NCBI GenBank assembly: GCA_003153555.1
Contig: PLZS01000164.1
Span: forward strand, 1 to 64,000
Reading direction: 5' to 3'
Source: Candidatus Melainabacteria bacterium
GTDB lineage: Bacteria > Cyanobacteriota > Vampirovibrionia > Obscuribacterales > Obscuribacteraceae
DNA: 64,000 nt
Both the position numbers and the translations under genes were made by a program. The notes below the pieces were generated by a model. That model searched no databases. It saw nothing but the letters and a program-made list of their open reading frames with translations, and had not been told where the DNA came from. Below are positions 1-9,531 of the stretch, one piece after another; within the stretch, counting starts at the first letter, position 1, and the number at the start of each line of letters is the position of its first letter.

Positions 1-2
1 GT

Positions 3-647
3 CCCGCTAAAATGTTCGTTGCACCTGTGGTGGATCTTGATATGCACCCTTTCGCCATCTTGCGCACTGCAGAAGTGAAAACTGCAGGAGCGCAAGTGCA
101 AGTCTTCGATAAAACTTGGTATCCTCACATCTGGTTTCATTCAGCGTTTTGGGGGCGCGGCAGTGGCGCTCGAAGCGCGCTTGCTAGCCCGGTTGCCGAC
201 GGTGTTGTGCCTCAAGTTGCTAATTATGTTGCTGGTTTTTCCATTAGTTTTCCTGCTTTGGATTATTTCAAGATAAAAGCACAGAAGCGCATGGCCATTC
301 ACAATGAGCAAGCGCAGCGCGCCAACTATGATTTGGCCATTCAGGTGTTGACTCAGAAGGATGCAAGAGCCCGCATTTTATTGGATAACGCGAGACGCAT
401 CGCCGACGAAACTCCTGTGTTGATCACCGCTGCTAAAGAGAACGAAATTAAAGCACTGGAGCGCTACCGGGTTGGACTTTCGACAATTGTTGAAGTTGCT
501 GAAGCGGAGCGGATATTGGCGCGCGCAGAGGTCGAAGATGCGGTAGCGGAAGTGCGTGTTTGGCGATCCATTCTTGCCACTGCTTATGCACAGGGTAATT
601 TGAATCCCTTCATGACGCTCGTTGCAAACGCGGAGGGCACCAAATAG
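3..647 (+). CDS. TolC-family outer membrane efflux protein, C-terminal part (5' end outside window)
   Basis: This is the C-terminal part of an outer-membrane efflux channel of the TolC/OEP family, which forms the exit duct of tripartite pumps. The reading frame is open to the left edge with no stop before the first ATG at 12, so the gene starts outside the window. The last 100 residues are typical of the family: a long alpha-helical stretch with the ERYRVGLSTIVEVAEAER motif (Y-R-x-G-x-x-x-x-x-x-V at a hairpin end), preceded by amphipathic strand-like sequence. The stop at 645-647 directly abuts the ATG of the RND permease, so the two are translationally coupled. Family call is firm; the substrate is unknown. 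Confidence 0.85.
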   Translation, partial: PAKMFVAPVVDLDMHPFAILRTAEVKTAGAQVQVFDKTWYPHIWFHSAFWGRGSGARSALASPVADGVVPQVANYVAGFSISFPALDYFKIKAQKRMAIHNEQAQRANYDLAIQVLTQKDARARILLDNARRIADETPVLITAAKENEIKALERYRVGLSTIVEVAEAERILARAEVEDAVAEVRVWRSILATAYAQGNLNPFMTLVANAEGTK

Positions 648-3600
648 ATGTGGCTAATTGGCGCTTCTATGCGTCGCCCAATCACAATCGTCGTGGGCAT
701 CATCAGCTTGATGCTCGCTGCGGTCATGGCGCTTTCCAGCATGAAGCAAGACATATTTCCCGATTTGAACATTCCCTCAATCTATGTCGTGCAGGGATAC
801 GGCGGCATGGCGCCAGACCAGATGGAAGGTTATCTCGTCTCGACCTATGAAATTCACTTTCTCTACATTCCAGGCGTCGATCACATTGAGTCGAAATCGA
901 TTCAAAACATCTCCTTGATTCAAATCTATTTCCATCCCGGCACGAACATGGCTGAGGCACTTTCTACGACAGTGGCAATGGTTGACAGAGCCAGAACTTT
1001 GATGCCGCCGGGTACGCTCGAGCCTTTCGTATTGCGATTTGACGCCGGTAGTCTTCCTGTTGGGCAACTGGTTTTGTCTAGCCCAACCAAGTCAATTGAC
1101 GAAATTCAGGACTTGGCATTTGTGCGTGTTCGTCCTGAACTTGGCACCATCCCTGGTGCTTCGGCACCGCCGCCGATGGGAGGTAACGCCAGAACTATTG
1201 TTGTCAATGTTAATGCTCAGAAGCTACGTCAGTTCAATATTTCAGGAGAGATGATCGTCAATGCCCTGGCTACAGGCAACATGATCACACCGGCAGGAAA
1301 CGTACGCACGGGCGATTATATGCGTATTTCTCCAGTCAATACAGATCTGCCCGACATCCAACAATTGGCTTACTTACCAATCAAGATGGGACCTGGTCCG
1401 ACAGTCTTCATGCGTGATGTGGCGACGATTACGGATTCGAGTGATATTCTCGCTGGATATGCGCTTTATAACGGTAAGCGGACGGTGTATGTGCCTGTGA
1501 TCAAACGAGCAGACGCCTCCACTGTCTCTGTGGTCAATGCCTTGCGCGCAGCATTACCGAGGATGCAATCGATATTGCCGCAAGACGTAAAACTTAGCTA
1601 TGAGTTTGACCAATCGAAAAAAGTGACTGACTCGATCACCGACGTGCTGCAGGAAGGCGCATTGGGCGCCATGCTGCCGGGTCTGATGATTCTTCTCTTT
1701 CTGCGCGATTTGCGCAGCACTTTGATCGTTGTCACGACGATTCCATGTGCCTTAATGGGCGCCTCGCTTTCTTTATGGATAACCGGACAAACCATCAACA
1801 TCCAAACTCTGTCTGGACTGGCTCTGGCAATCGGAATTCTCGTCGACGAAGCAACGGTAAATATTGAAAACATTCACACTCACCTTGCCAAAGGGGAAGC
1901 GATCACGCGTGCCACGTTGGCTGCGGGAGTGGAGACTATGGTGCCTCGATTCCTGGCAATGATGTCAATTCTGGCAGTGTTTGTGCCGTCCTTTTTCATG
2001 ACCGGGATCACGCGTGCACTCTTTGTTCCATTGTCTTTAGCGGTCGGTTTCGCGATGATTTCATCCTTCTTGTTATCGAGCACGCTTGTGCCAGTGATGG
2101 CTGTTTGGCTCGTCAAGCCGCAGCTGAAAGCGGAAAACGAAGGACCGTTTCACCGTTTTCAAACCAGGTTCGCCGCACTCGTCAAAACAGGCATGCCGTT
2201 GCGGCACATCATTATTCCTTGTTATCTGGTTGTATTTGGGCTCTTGAGTGTGCTGCTGTTCTTCCAAATCGGGCGCGAGATGTTTCCGAGCGCAGATGCT
2301 AATGAATTCAGAATTCGCATCAGGGCGGCGACTGGCACACGCGTTGAAGTGACTGAGCAAAAAGTGCTGCAAACAATTGATATTATCAAACAGGAAGCCG
2401 GTCAAGGCAACCTGATCGCCAGCCTCGGTTATGCCGGGCAACAGCCAGTGCAGTTTGTAATTAGTTCTGTCTTTCTCTGGACAAGCGGACCGCACGAGGC
2501 GGTAATGGATTTCAAGCTGCGAAAAGCAGCGAACATAGACTTGCCCGCTTTCAAGGATAAGCTGCGCAAGCGGTTCGCCAAAGACATGCCTGATGTCGGT
2601 TATTCATTCGAACCAGGAGATCTGGTTAGCCAAATCATGAATTTGGGCTCGCCAACACCGATTGCCGTGATCGTTAAAGGTCCAGACCTGGGGGAAAATA
2701 AAATCTACGCAGAGAAAGTAAAAGCAGAAATGGCGAAGATTCCCTATCTGCGAGATTTACAATATGGTCAACCGCAAGATTATCCAACTGTGGATATAAA
2801 TATCGATAGAGAATTGGCCGGTCAGTTTAACTTGAACCCACAGCAAATCGGCAACTCTTTGGTGCCAGCTACTTCATCTAGCCGATATATATTAGAGAAT
2901 TTTTGGATGGATAGAAAGACCGGTGTCTCATACCAAGTTCAAGTGCAGGTGCCGCAAGATCAAATTAGATCGATAGAAGATATTCAGCAATTTCCGGCGA
3001 TGAGATCAGAGAATCGTCAACATCCGCTTATTGGTGATGTCGCTAAAGTAACATACGGAAAATGCGTAGCTGAATACGATCGAGATAACATGATGCGCAT
3101 GGTAACTTTGACGGCCAACATATCTGGAAAAGATTTGGGTAATGTCGGGCAAGAAGTGGAGGCGGCACTTGATCGGGCCGGCAAGCCACCGCGCGGTGTT
3201 CGAGCAAGAGTGGGCGCGCAGGTGCCAGTGCTTAAAGATACATTCAACCATTTGTTCGGCGGTTTAGGATTAGCAATCTGCGTGATTTTCTTGATGCTCA
3301 CGTCTTATTTCCAATCGCCTAAGCTTGCGATTATTGTCTTATCCACAGCACCGGCGATCATCTTCGGCGTGCTCTTCGCCTTGTGGACCACACACACAAC
3401 TCTCAATGTCGAATCATTCATGGGCGCGATCATGGCGATTGGTGTTGGCGTTTCCAACGCGATTTTGCTTGTCTCTTTTGCTGAACGCAATCGGTTAGAT
3501 GGCCTACCCGCCGACGAAGCTGCCGTGAAAGGCGCAGAAGAACGTCTGCGCCCTATCTTGATGACGTCGATTGCCATGATCGCAGGGATGGTGCCTATGG

Positions 3601-3776
3601 CATTGGCTCTCGGTGGCGGCGGTCAACAGAGCGCGCCGCTTGGACGCGCTGTTATCGGTGGACTAACGGCTTCCACACTAGCTGCACTAACCATCCTGCC
3701 GCTAGTGTTTGCTTTGATTCAACAAAAGACATCGCTTACCTCACCATCATTACACCCCGACGATCGCGGTGAATAG
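648..3776 (+). CDS. RND-family efflux permease (AcrB/HAE1/CusA superfamily)
   Basis: This 1042-residue inner-membrane proton-driven pump belongs to the resistance-nodulation-division superfamily. It shows the expected plan: an N-terminal membrane helix followed by the DIFPDLNIPSIYV segment, a large periplasmic loop, a six-helix block around residues 335-490 containing GILVDEATVNIENI (TM4-like acidic site), a second periplasmic half, and a final helix block with GVGVSNAILLVSFAE. The length equals the family norm. It starts one base after the TolC stop and overlaps or abuts the adaptor gene, giving the order channel-pump-adaptor. The adaptor more often comes first. Substrate class (drug versus metal) cannot be told from sequence alone; no metal-binding Met/Cys cluster was seen. 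Confidence 0.93.
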   Translation: MWLIGASMRRPITIVVGIISLMLAAVMALSSMKQDIFPDLNIPSIYVVQGYGGMAPDQMEGYLVSTYEIHFLYIPGVDHIESKSIQNISLIQIYFHPGTNMAEALSTTVAMVDRARTLMPPGTLEPFVLRFDAGSLPVGQLVLSSPTKSIDEIQDLAFVRVRPELGTIPGASAPPPMGGNARTIVVNVNAQKLRQFNISGEMIVNALATGNMITPAGNVRTGDYMRISPVNTDLPDIQQLAYLPIKMGPGPTVFMRDVATITDSSDILAGYALYNGKRTVYVPVIKRADASTVSVVNALRAALPRMQSILPQDVKLSYEFDQSKKVTDSITDVLQEGALGAMLPGLMILLFLRDLRSTLIVVTTIPCALMGASLSLWITGQTINIQTLSGLALAIGILVDEATVNIENIHTHLAKGEAITRATLAAGVETMVPRFLAMMSILAVFVPSFFMTGITRALFVPLSLAVGFAMISSFLLSSTLVPVMAVWLVKPQLKAENEGPFHRFQTRFAALVKTGMPLRHIIIPCYLVVFGLLSVLLFFQIGREMFPSADANEFRIRIRAATGTRVEVTEQKVLQTIDIIKQEAGQGNLIASLGYAGQQPVQFVISSVFLWTSGPHEAVMDFKLRKAANIDLPAFKDKLRKRFAKDMPDVGYSFEPGDLVSQIMNLGSPTPIAVIVKGPDLGENKIYAEKVKAEMAKIPYLRDLQYGQPQDYPTVDINIDRELAGQFNLNPQQIGNSLVPATSSSRYILENFWMDRKTGVSYQVQVQVPQDQIRSIEDIQQFPAMRSENRQHPLIGDVAKVTYGKCVAEYDRDNMMRMVTLTANISGKDLGNVGQEVEAALDRAGKPPRGVRARVGAQVPVLKDTFNHLFGGLGLAICVIFLMLTSYFQSPKLAIIVLSTAPAIIFGVLFALWTTHTTLNVESFMGAIMAIGVGVSNAILLVSFAERNRLDGLPADEAAVKGAEERLRPILMTSIAMIAGMVPMALALGGGGQQSAPLGRAVIGGLTASTLAALTILPLVFALIQQKTSLTSPSLHPDDRGE

Positions 3777-3786
3777 GAGAACGGAT

Positions 3787-5301
3787 TTGTACGCATTGGA
3801 ATTGAGCAAAGCAAAGAGAGCCTGTCGCATCGCGTGGAACCTGGCTGTGCCCACTTGTTTGTCATTGACTCTGTTTTCTTGTTCGAATGCCACCAAAGAA
3901 GTAATTGGCGATCAAGTGGACGCTGTGCGGGAGCTGCCTGTCGTAACGGTGCAATCGAAAATTCTCGATCGCGTCGATCAGCTGCCTGGAGAGATCGAAG
4001 CCTATCAGGATGTGGCGATTTACCCGAAAGTACCTGGATTCATCAAATGGATCGGCGTTGACCGTGGTTCCATTGTGAAGAAAGGACAGTTGATGGTCGG
4101 TCTAATTGCTCCTGAATTATTTGCCCAACGCAATGAGGCTTTTGCGAAAACTGAAGCGGTTACAGGTCAACTGCACGAGGCAGAGTCCCGACTTTCTAGC
4201 GCAAAAGCTCAGGTGCTGGAAGTTAACGCTAAACTATATGGCGATAATGACACTTACACAAGGACAAAGGAAGCCTCTCTGGTACCGGGCGTGGTAGCGC
4301 CCAACGAGGTGATCGTTCTTGGCAAAATTGTTGATGCAGATCGGGAAAAATTGAGAGCTTGGCAAGAAAATGTTAGAGCATCCGAGAACCAAGTTAAATC
4401 CTTGAAGAACTCCGTTCAATCGCAGAATCAAGCCACCAAAAACTATCAAGATATTTCTGATTATCTGACTATTGCTGCGCCGTTCAACGGCTATATTACC
4501 GAGCGCAATATGCACGTCGGCAGTTTTGTGGGACCGCTAGGAAAGGGTGCTTATCCTCCGATCGTGCGCATTCAACAGTTGAATCTTTTGCGTATCGTCA
4601 CACCTGTTCCTGAGATTGACACGAGTGGTGTCGTGCCTGGTGCCAAAGTCCAATTTACCGTCTCTACACATCCGGGCGAAAGGTTCACTGGGCAGGTCGC
4701 ACGACTGGGCAATTATCTGGATCAGAAAACCCGCACGATGCCGGTTGAGTTGAACTATTGGAATCACGACAATCGCGTCTTGCCTGGCATGTTTTGTGAA
4801 GTTTATTGGCCGACAAAACGCCAACACTCTACCTTCTTTGTGCCTCTAACAGCTGTGGAAACCAATTCGACGATAGAAACATTTGTCTGTCGTGTCAATA
4901 AAGACAACAAAGTCGAATGGGTAAAAGTAAAACGCGGTCAAATGATGGGCAATATGGTGGAGATTTTTGGTGACATAAAAGAAGGCGATACAGTGGCGTT
5001 ACACGGCACCGACGAGTTGAGGCAAGGAACGGATGTTAAGCCCGTGCCAGTCGATAGACGTACCGCGGAGGCGGCTCCAGTAGCTCGTCCTTCCTATCAC
5101 TCTGCGGGCGCATCATTTGTGGTGCCCAATGTCGAACGCGAAGCGTCCTTTAGGTCATCTGAATCATCTGATTCATCCGGAACACGGACATCACCCGAAA
5201 CAGGGAGATCGCTCGGAACTGCTGTACCATCTGGAGCTGTTCAGTCATCCGGAACGGCTCAATCATCCACTAAAACTGAAAGCTCGGAGTCTAGAAGGTA
5301 A
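3787..5301 (+). CDS. RND efflux periplasmic adaptor lipoprotein (membrane fusion protein)
   Basis: A periplasmic adaptor of the HlyD/AcrA type that joins the RND pump to the TolC channel. I place the start at the TTG at 3787 because a strong AGGAGA lies six bases upstream (3775-3780); a GTG at 3769 overlapping the pump stop is possible but has no clear ribosome site. A lipobox LTLFSC near residue 32 predicts a lipid-anchored protein. Next come a lipoyl/barrel-sandwich half (DVAIYPKVPGFIKWI), a coiled-coil hairpin around residues 110-220, the second lipoyl half (YLTIAAPFNGYIT) and beta-barrel domains. The last 70 residues are a Ser/Thr/Gly-rich tail, unusual for the family and probably disordered. 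Confidence 0.9.
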   Translation: MYALELSKAKRACRIAWNLAVPTCLSLTLFSCSNATKEVIGDQVDAVRELPVVTVQSKILDRVDQLPGEIEAYQDVAIYPKVPGFIKWIGVDRGSIVKKGQLMVGLIAPELFAQRNEAFAKTEAVTGQLHEAESRLSSAKAQVLEVNAKLYGDNDTYTRTKEASLVPGVVAPNEVIVLGKIVDADREKLRAWQENVRASENQVKSLKNSVQSQNQATKNYQDISDYLTIAAPFNGYITERNMHVGSFVGPLGKGAYPPIVRIQQLNLLRIVTPVPEIDTSGVVPGAKVQFTVSTHPGERFTGQVARLGNYLDQKTRTMPVELNYWNHDNRVLPGMFCEVYWPTKRQHSTFFVPLTAVETNSTIETFVCRVNKDNKVEWVKVKRGQMMGNMVEIFGDIKEGDTVALHGTDELRQGTDVKPVPVDRRTAEAAPVARPSYHSAGASFVVPNVEREASFRSSESSDSSGTRTSPETGRSLGTAVPSGAVQSSGTAQSSTKTESSESRR

Positions 5302-5305
5302 TCAC

Positions 5306-6481
5306 GTGCAACAACTTAAGCCACGCCCTCTCAAATACGAAACCATACGTGATATCGACACGTTCATCGAGCATATACGAATTGGTTCGCTCAAAAATTG
5401 TGTCGTACAAGGATTGGACGTAGCTATCCTTTGCGTTGATTGGAGCCAGGTCAACACCGACAACACAATGTTTCTCGGGTGTCGGTTAGTTAGCATCGAA
5501 GAAGAGACGATGTTATTGAGAAAAGGTGCTCATTTTTTTGCACCCTTTGTTGGTCTTCCCTACAATCCTTATCGCACCTCACTTTACACGCCTTCTGAAT
5601 TGATGGGCGGTTATGATCCAATTGAGAACAATAGCCTGGACACCCTTATTAACAGGCACTTTGATGCTCACGGCGGCCACGATGCAGACATTATGGAAGC
5701 GTTGTCACAGCGTATTCACGATTATTCGATCGACAGCGCCATTAAAGAGCTGCTCGGCAGAGATGAAGAGACTGGTCTAACCCAACGCAAAGCCGTGGGC
5801 ATTATGGGCGGACATTTGGCAACTCGAGACGATCCATACTATCGAAAAACCGTTGAATTGGCGCGACTACTTACGCAGTCAGGCTATTTTGTCGTAAGCG
5901 GTGGCGGACCCGGCATCATGGAAGCGGCAAATTTAGGTGCCTATCTTGCCACCGCTGGTGATGATGCAATCAACAAGGCGATTGAACTATTGAGCAAATC
6001 TCCAACGTACTCACGTGAAGATGGCACAATGGACCCGGGATACGTTGGACAGGCGCGAGAGGTATTGTCTCTGTATCCCACAGGTGCCGAAAGTTTGGCA
6101 ATTCCAACTTGGTTTTATGGACACGAACCAGTCAATCTCTTCGCCACTTACATTGGTAAATATTTTTCTAATAGCATTCGTGAGGACGGCTTGCTTTCAA
6201 TCTCAATTTTCGGGGTGGTATTTGCGCCTGGTAGTGCTGCCACCACTGAAGAAGTCTTTATGGATGCTGCTCAGAATCACTATGCGACATTCAACTTTTA
6301 TAGCCCGATGGTATTTCTCGGCGAGGGACATTATCTGCAATCACAAGTTTATTCATGCTTGGCTCAACAGGCAGTTGGCCATCCATATGCGCAGATGATC
6401 ACGATCTCGGACAATCCGCAAAAATTGCTGGACTTTATCAAAAAACACAAGCCTCTACGCAATGATCTGCCTCCGACTTAG
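5306..6481 (+). CDS. LOG-family (Rossmann-fold) nucleotide-binding protein
   Basis: A 391-residue protein of the LOG/TIGR00730 superfamily; members are phosphoribohydrolases that release a base from a nucleoside monophosphate. I place the start at GTG 5306, seven bases after AGAAGG and just past the adaptor stop; a longer frame to 5117 would run through the adaptor's 3' end and looks artefactual. Residues around 165-225 contain VGIMGGHLATRDDPYY and VVSGGGPGIMEAAN, the nucleotide-binding glycine loop. The second family motif, normally PGGxGTxxE, is here APGSAATTEEVF. The protein is nearly twice the size of short LOG enzymes, with about 150 extra N-terminal residues as in PpnN-type proteins. 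The link to efflux is only positional. Confidence 0.75.
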   Translation: MQQLKPRPLKYETIRDIDTFIEHIRIGSLKNCVVQGLDVAILCVDWSQVNTDNTMFLGCRLVSIEEETMLLRKGAHFFAPFVGLPYNPYRTSLYTPSELMGGYDPIENNSLDTLINRHFDAHGGHDADIMEALSQRIHDYSIDSAIKELLGRDEETGLTQRKAVGIMGGHLATRDDPYYRKTVELARLLTQSGYFVVSGGGPGIMEAANLGAYLATAGDDAINKAIELLSKSPTYSREDGTMDPGYVGQAREVLSLYPTGAESLAIPTWFYGHEPVNLFATYIGKYFSNSIREDGLLSISIFGVVFAPGSAATTEEVFMDAAQNHYATFNFYSPMVFLGEGHYLQSQVYSCLAQQAVGHPYAQMITISDNPQKLLDFIKKHKPLRNDLPPT

Positions 6482-6514
6482 GCAACGCGAACAATGGACC
6501 GGACTCTTTTCGGT

Positions 6515-6520
6515 TAAACT
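6515..6520 (+). promoter_or_regulatory. Possible -10 element (TAAACT) upstream of the FMN reductase
   Basis: TAAACT fits the TANNNT -10 pattern and lies 40 bases before the start codon at 6560. No convincing -35 hexamer is seen. The same hexamer recurs before several other genes in the window. Confidence 0.25.
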
Positions 6521-6559
6521 ATCTAGCTCAGAGCAGAAGCAGTAAAGTGAGGTTGCGTC

Positions 6560-7177
6560 ATGGCGTCGGTTACCAGAATTTTGGCATTTGCAGGCAGCAC
6601 CAGAAAAGATTCATTCAACAAAAAATTGGTCAAGGTAGCAGCGGATGGTGCGCGCGAAGCCGGTGCAGAAGTTACCTTCGTTGATCTGCATGATTTGCCG
6701 CTGCCTTTATACGACGGCGATTTGGAAGCTAAAGATGGCATCCCCGAGAATGCTAAGAAGCTCAAGAAAATGATGCTCGAGCATCAAGGGCTGCTCATTG
6801 CCTCCCCCGAATACAATAGCTCCATTTCGGGCGTGCTTAAAAATACGATTGATTGGATCTCCAGACCCGAGCCTGGTGAAAAACCACTCGCCTGCTTTGA
6901 TCAGAAGGTGGCTGGCTTATTGAGCGCCTCTCCAGGAGCGCTTGGTGGCTTGCGCGGCCTGGTTCATGTTCGCTCCATCCTCGGCAACATCAAAGTCACT
7001 GTCATTCCCGATCAAGTCGCTGTTTCAAAGGCACACGAAGCCTTCAATGAAGATGGCACGATGAAGGATGAGAAGCAGCAGCAGTCGGTCCGCAATATTG
7101 GTTCGCAGGTGGCTAACGTGGCCGCCAAATTGCACGGCACAGAACTCAAGCAGTTGAGCGAAACGCGCACAAAATAG
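6560..7177 (+). CDS. NAD(P)H-dependent FMN reductase family protein
   Basis: A 205-residue flavodoxin-fold quinone/FMN reductase-like enzyme. It opens with ILAFAGSTRKDSFNKKL, the phosphate-binding loop for FMN (G-S-x-R-x-x-S-x-N), and carries SPEYNSSISGVLKNTIDW, the hallmark of the NADPH-dependent FMN reductase family (PF03358), followed by a GGLRGLVHVRSIL segment near the second flavin contact. Length matches the family. The ATG at 6560 follows a GAGGT seven bases upstream. It is probably a monocistronic cytoplasmic enzyme with its own promoter and a strong downstream hairpin. Chromate, azo or quinone substrates cannot be told apart. Confidence 0.87.
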   Translation: MASVTRILAFAGSTRKDSFNKKLVKVAADGAREAGAEVTFVDLHDLPLPLYDGDLEAKDGIPENAKKLKKMMLEHQGLLIASPEYNSSISGVLKNTIDWISRPEPGEKPLACFDQKVAGLLSASPGALGGLRGLVHVRSILGNIKVTVIPDQVAVSKAHEAFNEDGTMKDEKQQQSVRNIGSQVANVAAKLHGTELKQLSETRTK

Positions 7178-7228
7178 AAACACGAACAATAAACTGAACG
7201 AAATCGGCGTGATGTATTACGCGCACAA

Positions 7229-7266
7229 AATAGAAGAGGCACCACTTTCGTGATGCCTCTTCTATT
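7229..7266. terminator. Bidirectional hairpin between convergent genes
   Basis: A 13-bp perfect stem (7229-7241 with 7254-7266) encloses a further CAC/GTG pairing and a TTTC loop. It sits between the stop of the FMN reductase (+) and the stop of the FHA gene (-), so it can end transcription from both sides. Confidence 0.7.
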
Positions 7267-7278
7267 GATCTTTCGGGA

Positions 7279-9531
7279 CTAAGCTGAGAGCAATGAACTC
7301 AGCTTATTTGTTCCTGAACTTTCTTCTCTCTCAGCTGATTCAGATCCTGGTTCAAGATTGAAACCTGGTAGCCATCCACTGCTGTTCAAGATAGTCGCAC
7401 GCACTGTCTCAGCGCTGCCATCATGCAAAGCAATTTCTTTGTAGACGGAAAGCAACTGAAGCGTTGTCATCAAGCATACATTTTTCTTGGATGCATACTC
7501 AGCCAATTCGCTATTGAAGTCAGATGAATTCAACGGTGATGGCGCGGTTTCTCCACTCTTGCAAACAAGCAGGATACCCTTCGGTTCAACACCTTGCTCG
7601 CACCAGTAGCGCGTCTGTGAAATCGATAGTTGTCCAAGATGTGTACGATCGGCTTGGCTTTCAGTCCAAACAATTCTGGCGATTGAAACATTTTTGTCTT
7701 CGGAGGTATCAAGACGCAGTTCATGCTTGTCTTCCTCAGAAATCTTAACGCGCCAACCGAGCATCGTCAGAACCTTGCCGCAAGCCTCGACGAGTTCTTC
7801 GCCTTGAGCTGTGAGGAGAGTGTTCCGCAACCCCTTCGTCAGAGCAACTCGGCTTTCGACTTCCTTGATTTTCTGCTGCGCAAGACGAACTTGCTCGTTC
7901 AGCTCCGTCAATTCCTTGCTGAGTGAATTAAGCTCGGAAGAAAAGTACTTCTTGCACCAATCTGGTACCGTGCTTGAGCCCGCTTCTTTAACTATACTCA
8001 TTCCTTTTGCTCCGTTGCTGGTCTGTGATTCACCATTCGTATCCGACGAGTCTGCACGAGGCTCGTCCTCTTTTTTCAGCTCTTCGCGCTCGACCATTTC
8101 GCTCGATGATTGAAAATTGAGTTTTAAAGACGATGCAGGTTCTTCGGTTTTCTTTTCGGTATTGTGCGAAACTTCGCCAATAATTTCGGCAAATTTGTCC
8201 AGAGTTGAAGGAGTCATTGGACTCGCCGATTCTGGTTCTTCTTTCGTTTCTTCTTTTTCGGCATGAACTGGTTCAAATTCTTGTGCTGGTTCTGGTGTTT
8301 GGTGCCAAGCTGGCTCTGATTCCGATTTTGATTGAATAGGCTCTGCTTCGGACTCTGACTTGGATTCCGATTTGGGTTCTGTCAGCGCTTCTGCAACTAC
8401 TAACGATTCTTTAGGTGTTGGTTCGGGACCGGTCATCAGTGTGTCAAATTGATTGTCACTAGCAGGCGCAACCTCCTCATTAGCTCGAGCGGATGACAGT
8501 GCGCTGGCAACTTTATTCAATGGGTCAAACAAATCATTGATGCCGTAATGATATTCACTAAATCCTGACTGTTCGGAAAAATTGTCATCAAATTCGGTGA
8601 ATTTTTTGGAATCAGATGCCACCACATTTGAAGACTTATCTTCATCGTCAGCGGGTTGGTTCAAAGCCTCGACTTTGCTTGCCGTTTCTTTCTCCAACGC
8701 ATCTAAGTTCGCATAAGTCTTATCAGCAGATTTTGATTCGCTTAGATCGGCTGCCGAGTCGTCTTTTGCCTTTGCTTCAGCTGGCTCAGGCTCTGATTGC
8801 TTTTCAGCAGACCCGGGCCGAGATTGCTTTTCAGAGGCTTTAGCAACGGCTTTGTTCAGATCTTGTTGCTGTAGTGGATCCAGCAGCATCGCGACAGTGA
8901 TCTCTGATTTGTCGTTGGTCTTCTTCTCTTTTGGAACTTCGCCTTTAGGATTGATGGAGACGTTGGCAGCTGCCGGCAAGTCCATCTCGCGGGTGCCTTC
9001 CTTGCTGGTTGGCTCTGGTACTACAAACTCAAGTTCTTGCTGGTCCATGGCGCCGACGTCCACTGGTGCGAACTTTTCTGGCACGCCAATAGCCACAGCC
9101 GTCTCGATGACAAACCAGAACAGGGAAACACCAACCTTCAGAACATCGCCATCGTGAATCGGCTCAGGTACTGTTATCTGGTTGCCGTTTAGGAATGTAC
9201 CATGACGGCTCTTGCCGTCTTGGACCATATACTGACCATCCTCTCTGGTAATCACAAAGTGAAATCGAGAAATTGATTGGTCGCCTGAGATGACGATGTC
9301 ATTCAAGTCGTCGCGGCCGACCTTACATCTTGGTGTGGTGATGGGAATTTTTCGGTTTGAAACAAGGTCTACTAAAAATGCTGTCGCATTATTATCAGTC
9401 GGTTCTTCTTCGCTTTTTAGCTGCAGACCCTCGCCAGCCATCAGCCCACCCATGTCCAGATCGGTGACCGTACATTGAGTGCAAACGACTCCGTCATAGG
9501 GTTTTTTACAAACTGGACAATTGCTTTCCAT
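7279..9531 (-). CDS. FHA-domain protein with zinc ribbon, acidic linker and nuclease-like C-terminal domain
   Basis: A 750-residue modular protein. Residues 5-20 hold CPVC...CTQC, a small zinc ribbon. Residues about 52-141 form an FHA phosphothreonine-binding domain, with KVGRDDLND, the S-R-x-H core in SISRFHF and GTFLNGN. Then about 400 residues of Glu/Ser/Lys/Pro-rich low complexity follow, with repeated SESKSES-like stretches. A coiled coil (about 540-600) leads to a compact domain (about 600-735) that includes GEELVEACGKVLTMLGW, reminiscent of PD-(D/E)XK or Mrr-like folds, but I cannot place the catalytic residues. FHA domains bind phosphorylated partners of Ser/Thr kinases; a Hanks-type kinase lies at 36377. 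The function of the whole protein is unknown. Confidence 0.8.
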   Translation of the reverse strand: MESNCPVCKKPYDGVVCTQCTVTDLDMGGLMAGEGLQLKSEEEPTDNNATAFLVDLVSNRKIPITTPRCKVGRDDLNDIVISGDQSISRFHFVITREDGQYMVQDGKSRHGTFLNGNQITVPEPIHDGDVLKVGVSLFWFVIETAVAIGVPEKFAPVDVGAMDQQELEFVVPEPTSKEGTREMDLPAAANVSINPKGEVPKEKKTNDKSEITVAMLLDPLQQQDLNKAVAKASEKQSRPGSAEKQSEPEPAEAKAKDDSAADLSESKSADKTYANLDALEKETASKVEALNQPADDEDKSSNVVASDSKKFTEFDDNFSEQSGFSEYHYGINDLFDPLNKVASALSSARANEEVAPASDNQFDTLMTGPEPTPKESLVVAEALTEPKSESKSESEAEPIQSKSESEPAWHQTPEPAQEFEPVHAEKEETKEEPESASPMTPSTLDKFAEIIGEVSHNTEKKTEEPASSLKLNFQSSSEMVEREELKKEDEPRADSSDTNGESQTSNGAKGMSIVKEAGSSTVPDWCKKYFSSELNSLSKELTELNEQVRLAQQKIKEVESRVALTKGLRNTLLTAQGEELVEACGKVLTMLGWRVKISEEDKHELRLDTSEDKNVSIARIVWTESQADRTHLGQLSISQTRYWCEQGVEPKGILLVCKSGETAPSPLNSSDFNSELAEYASKKNVCLMTTLQLLSVYKEIALHDGSAETVRATILNSSGWLPGFNLEPGSESAEREESSGTNKLSSLLSA

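Noticed and set aside
5117-5305. N-terminal extension of the LOG-family protein
   Set aside because: It overlaps the adaptor's Ser/Thr tail in another frame with a His/Pro-rich artefact; GTG 5306 has a proper ribosome site.
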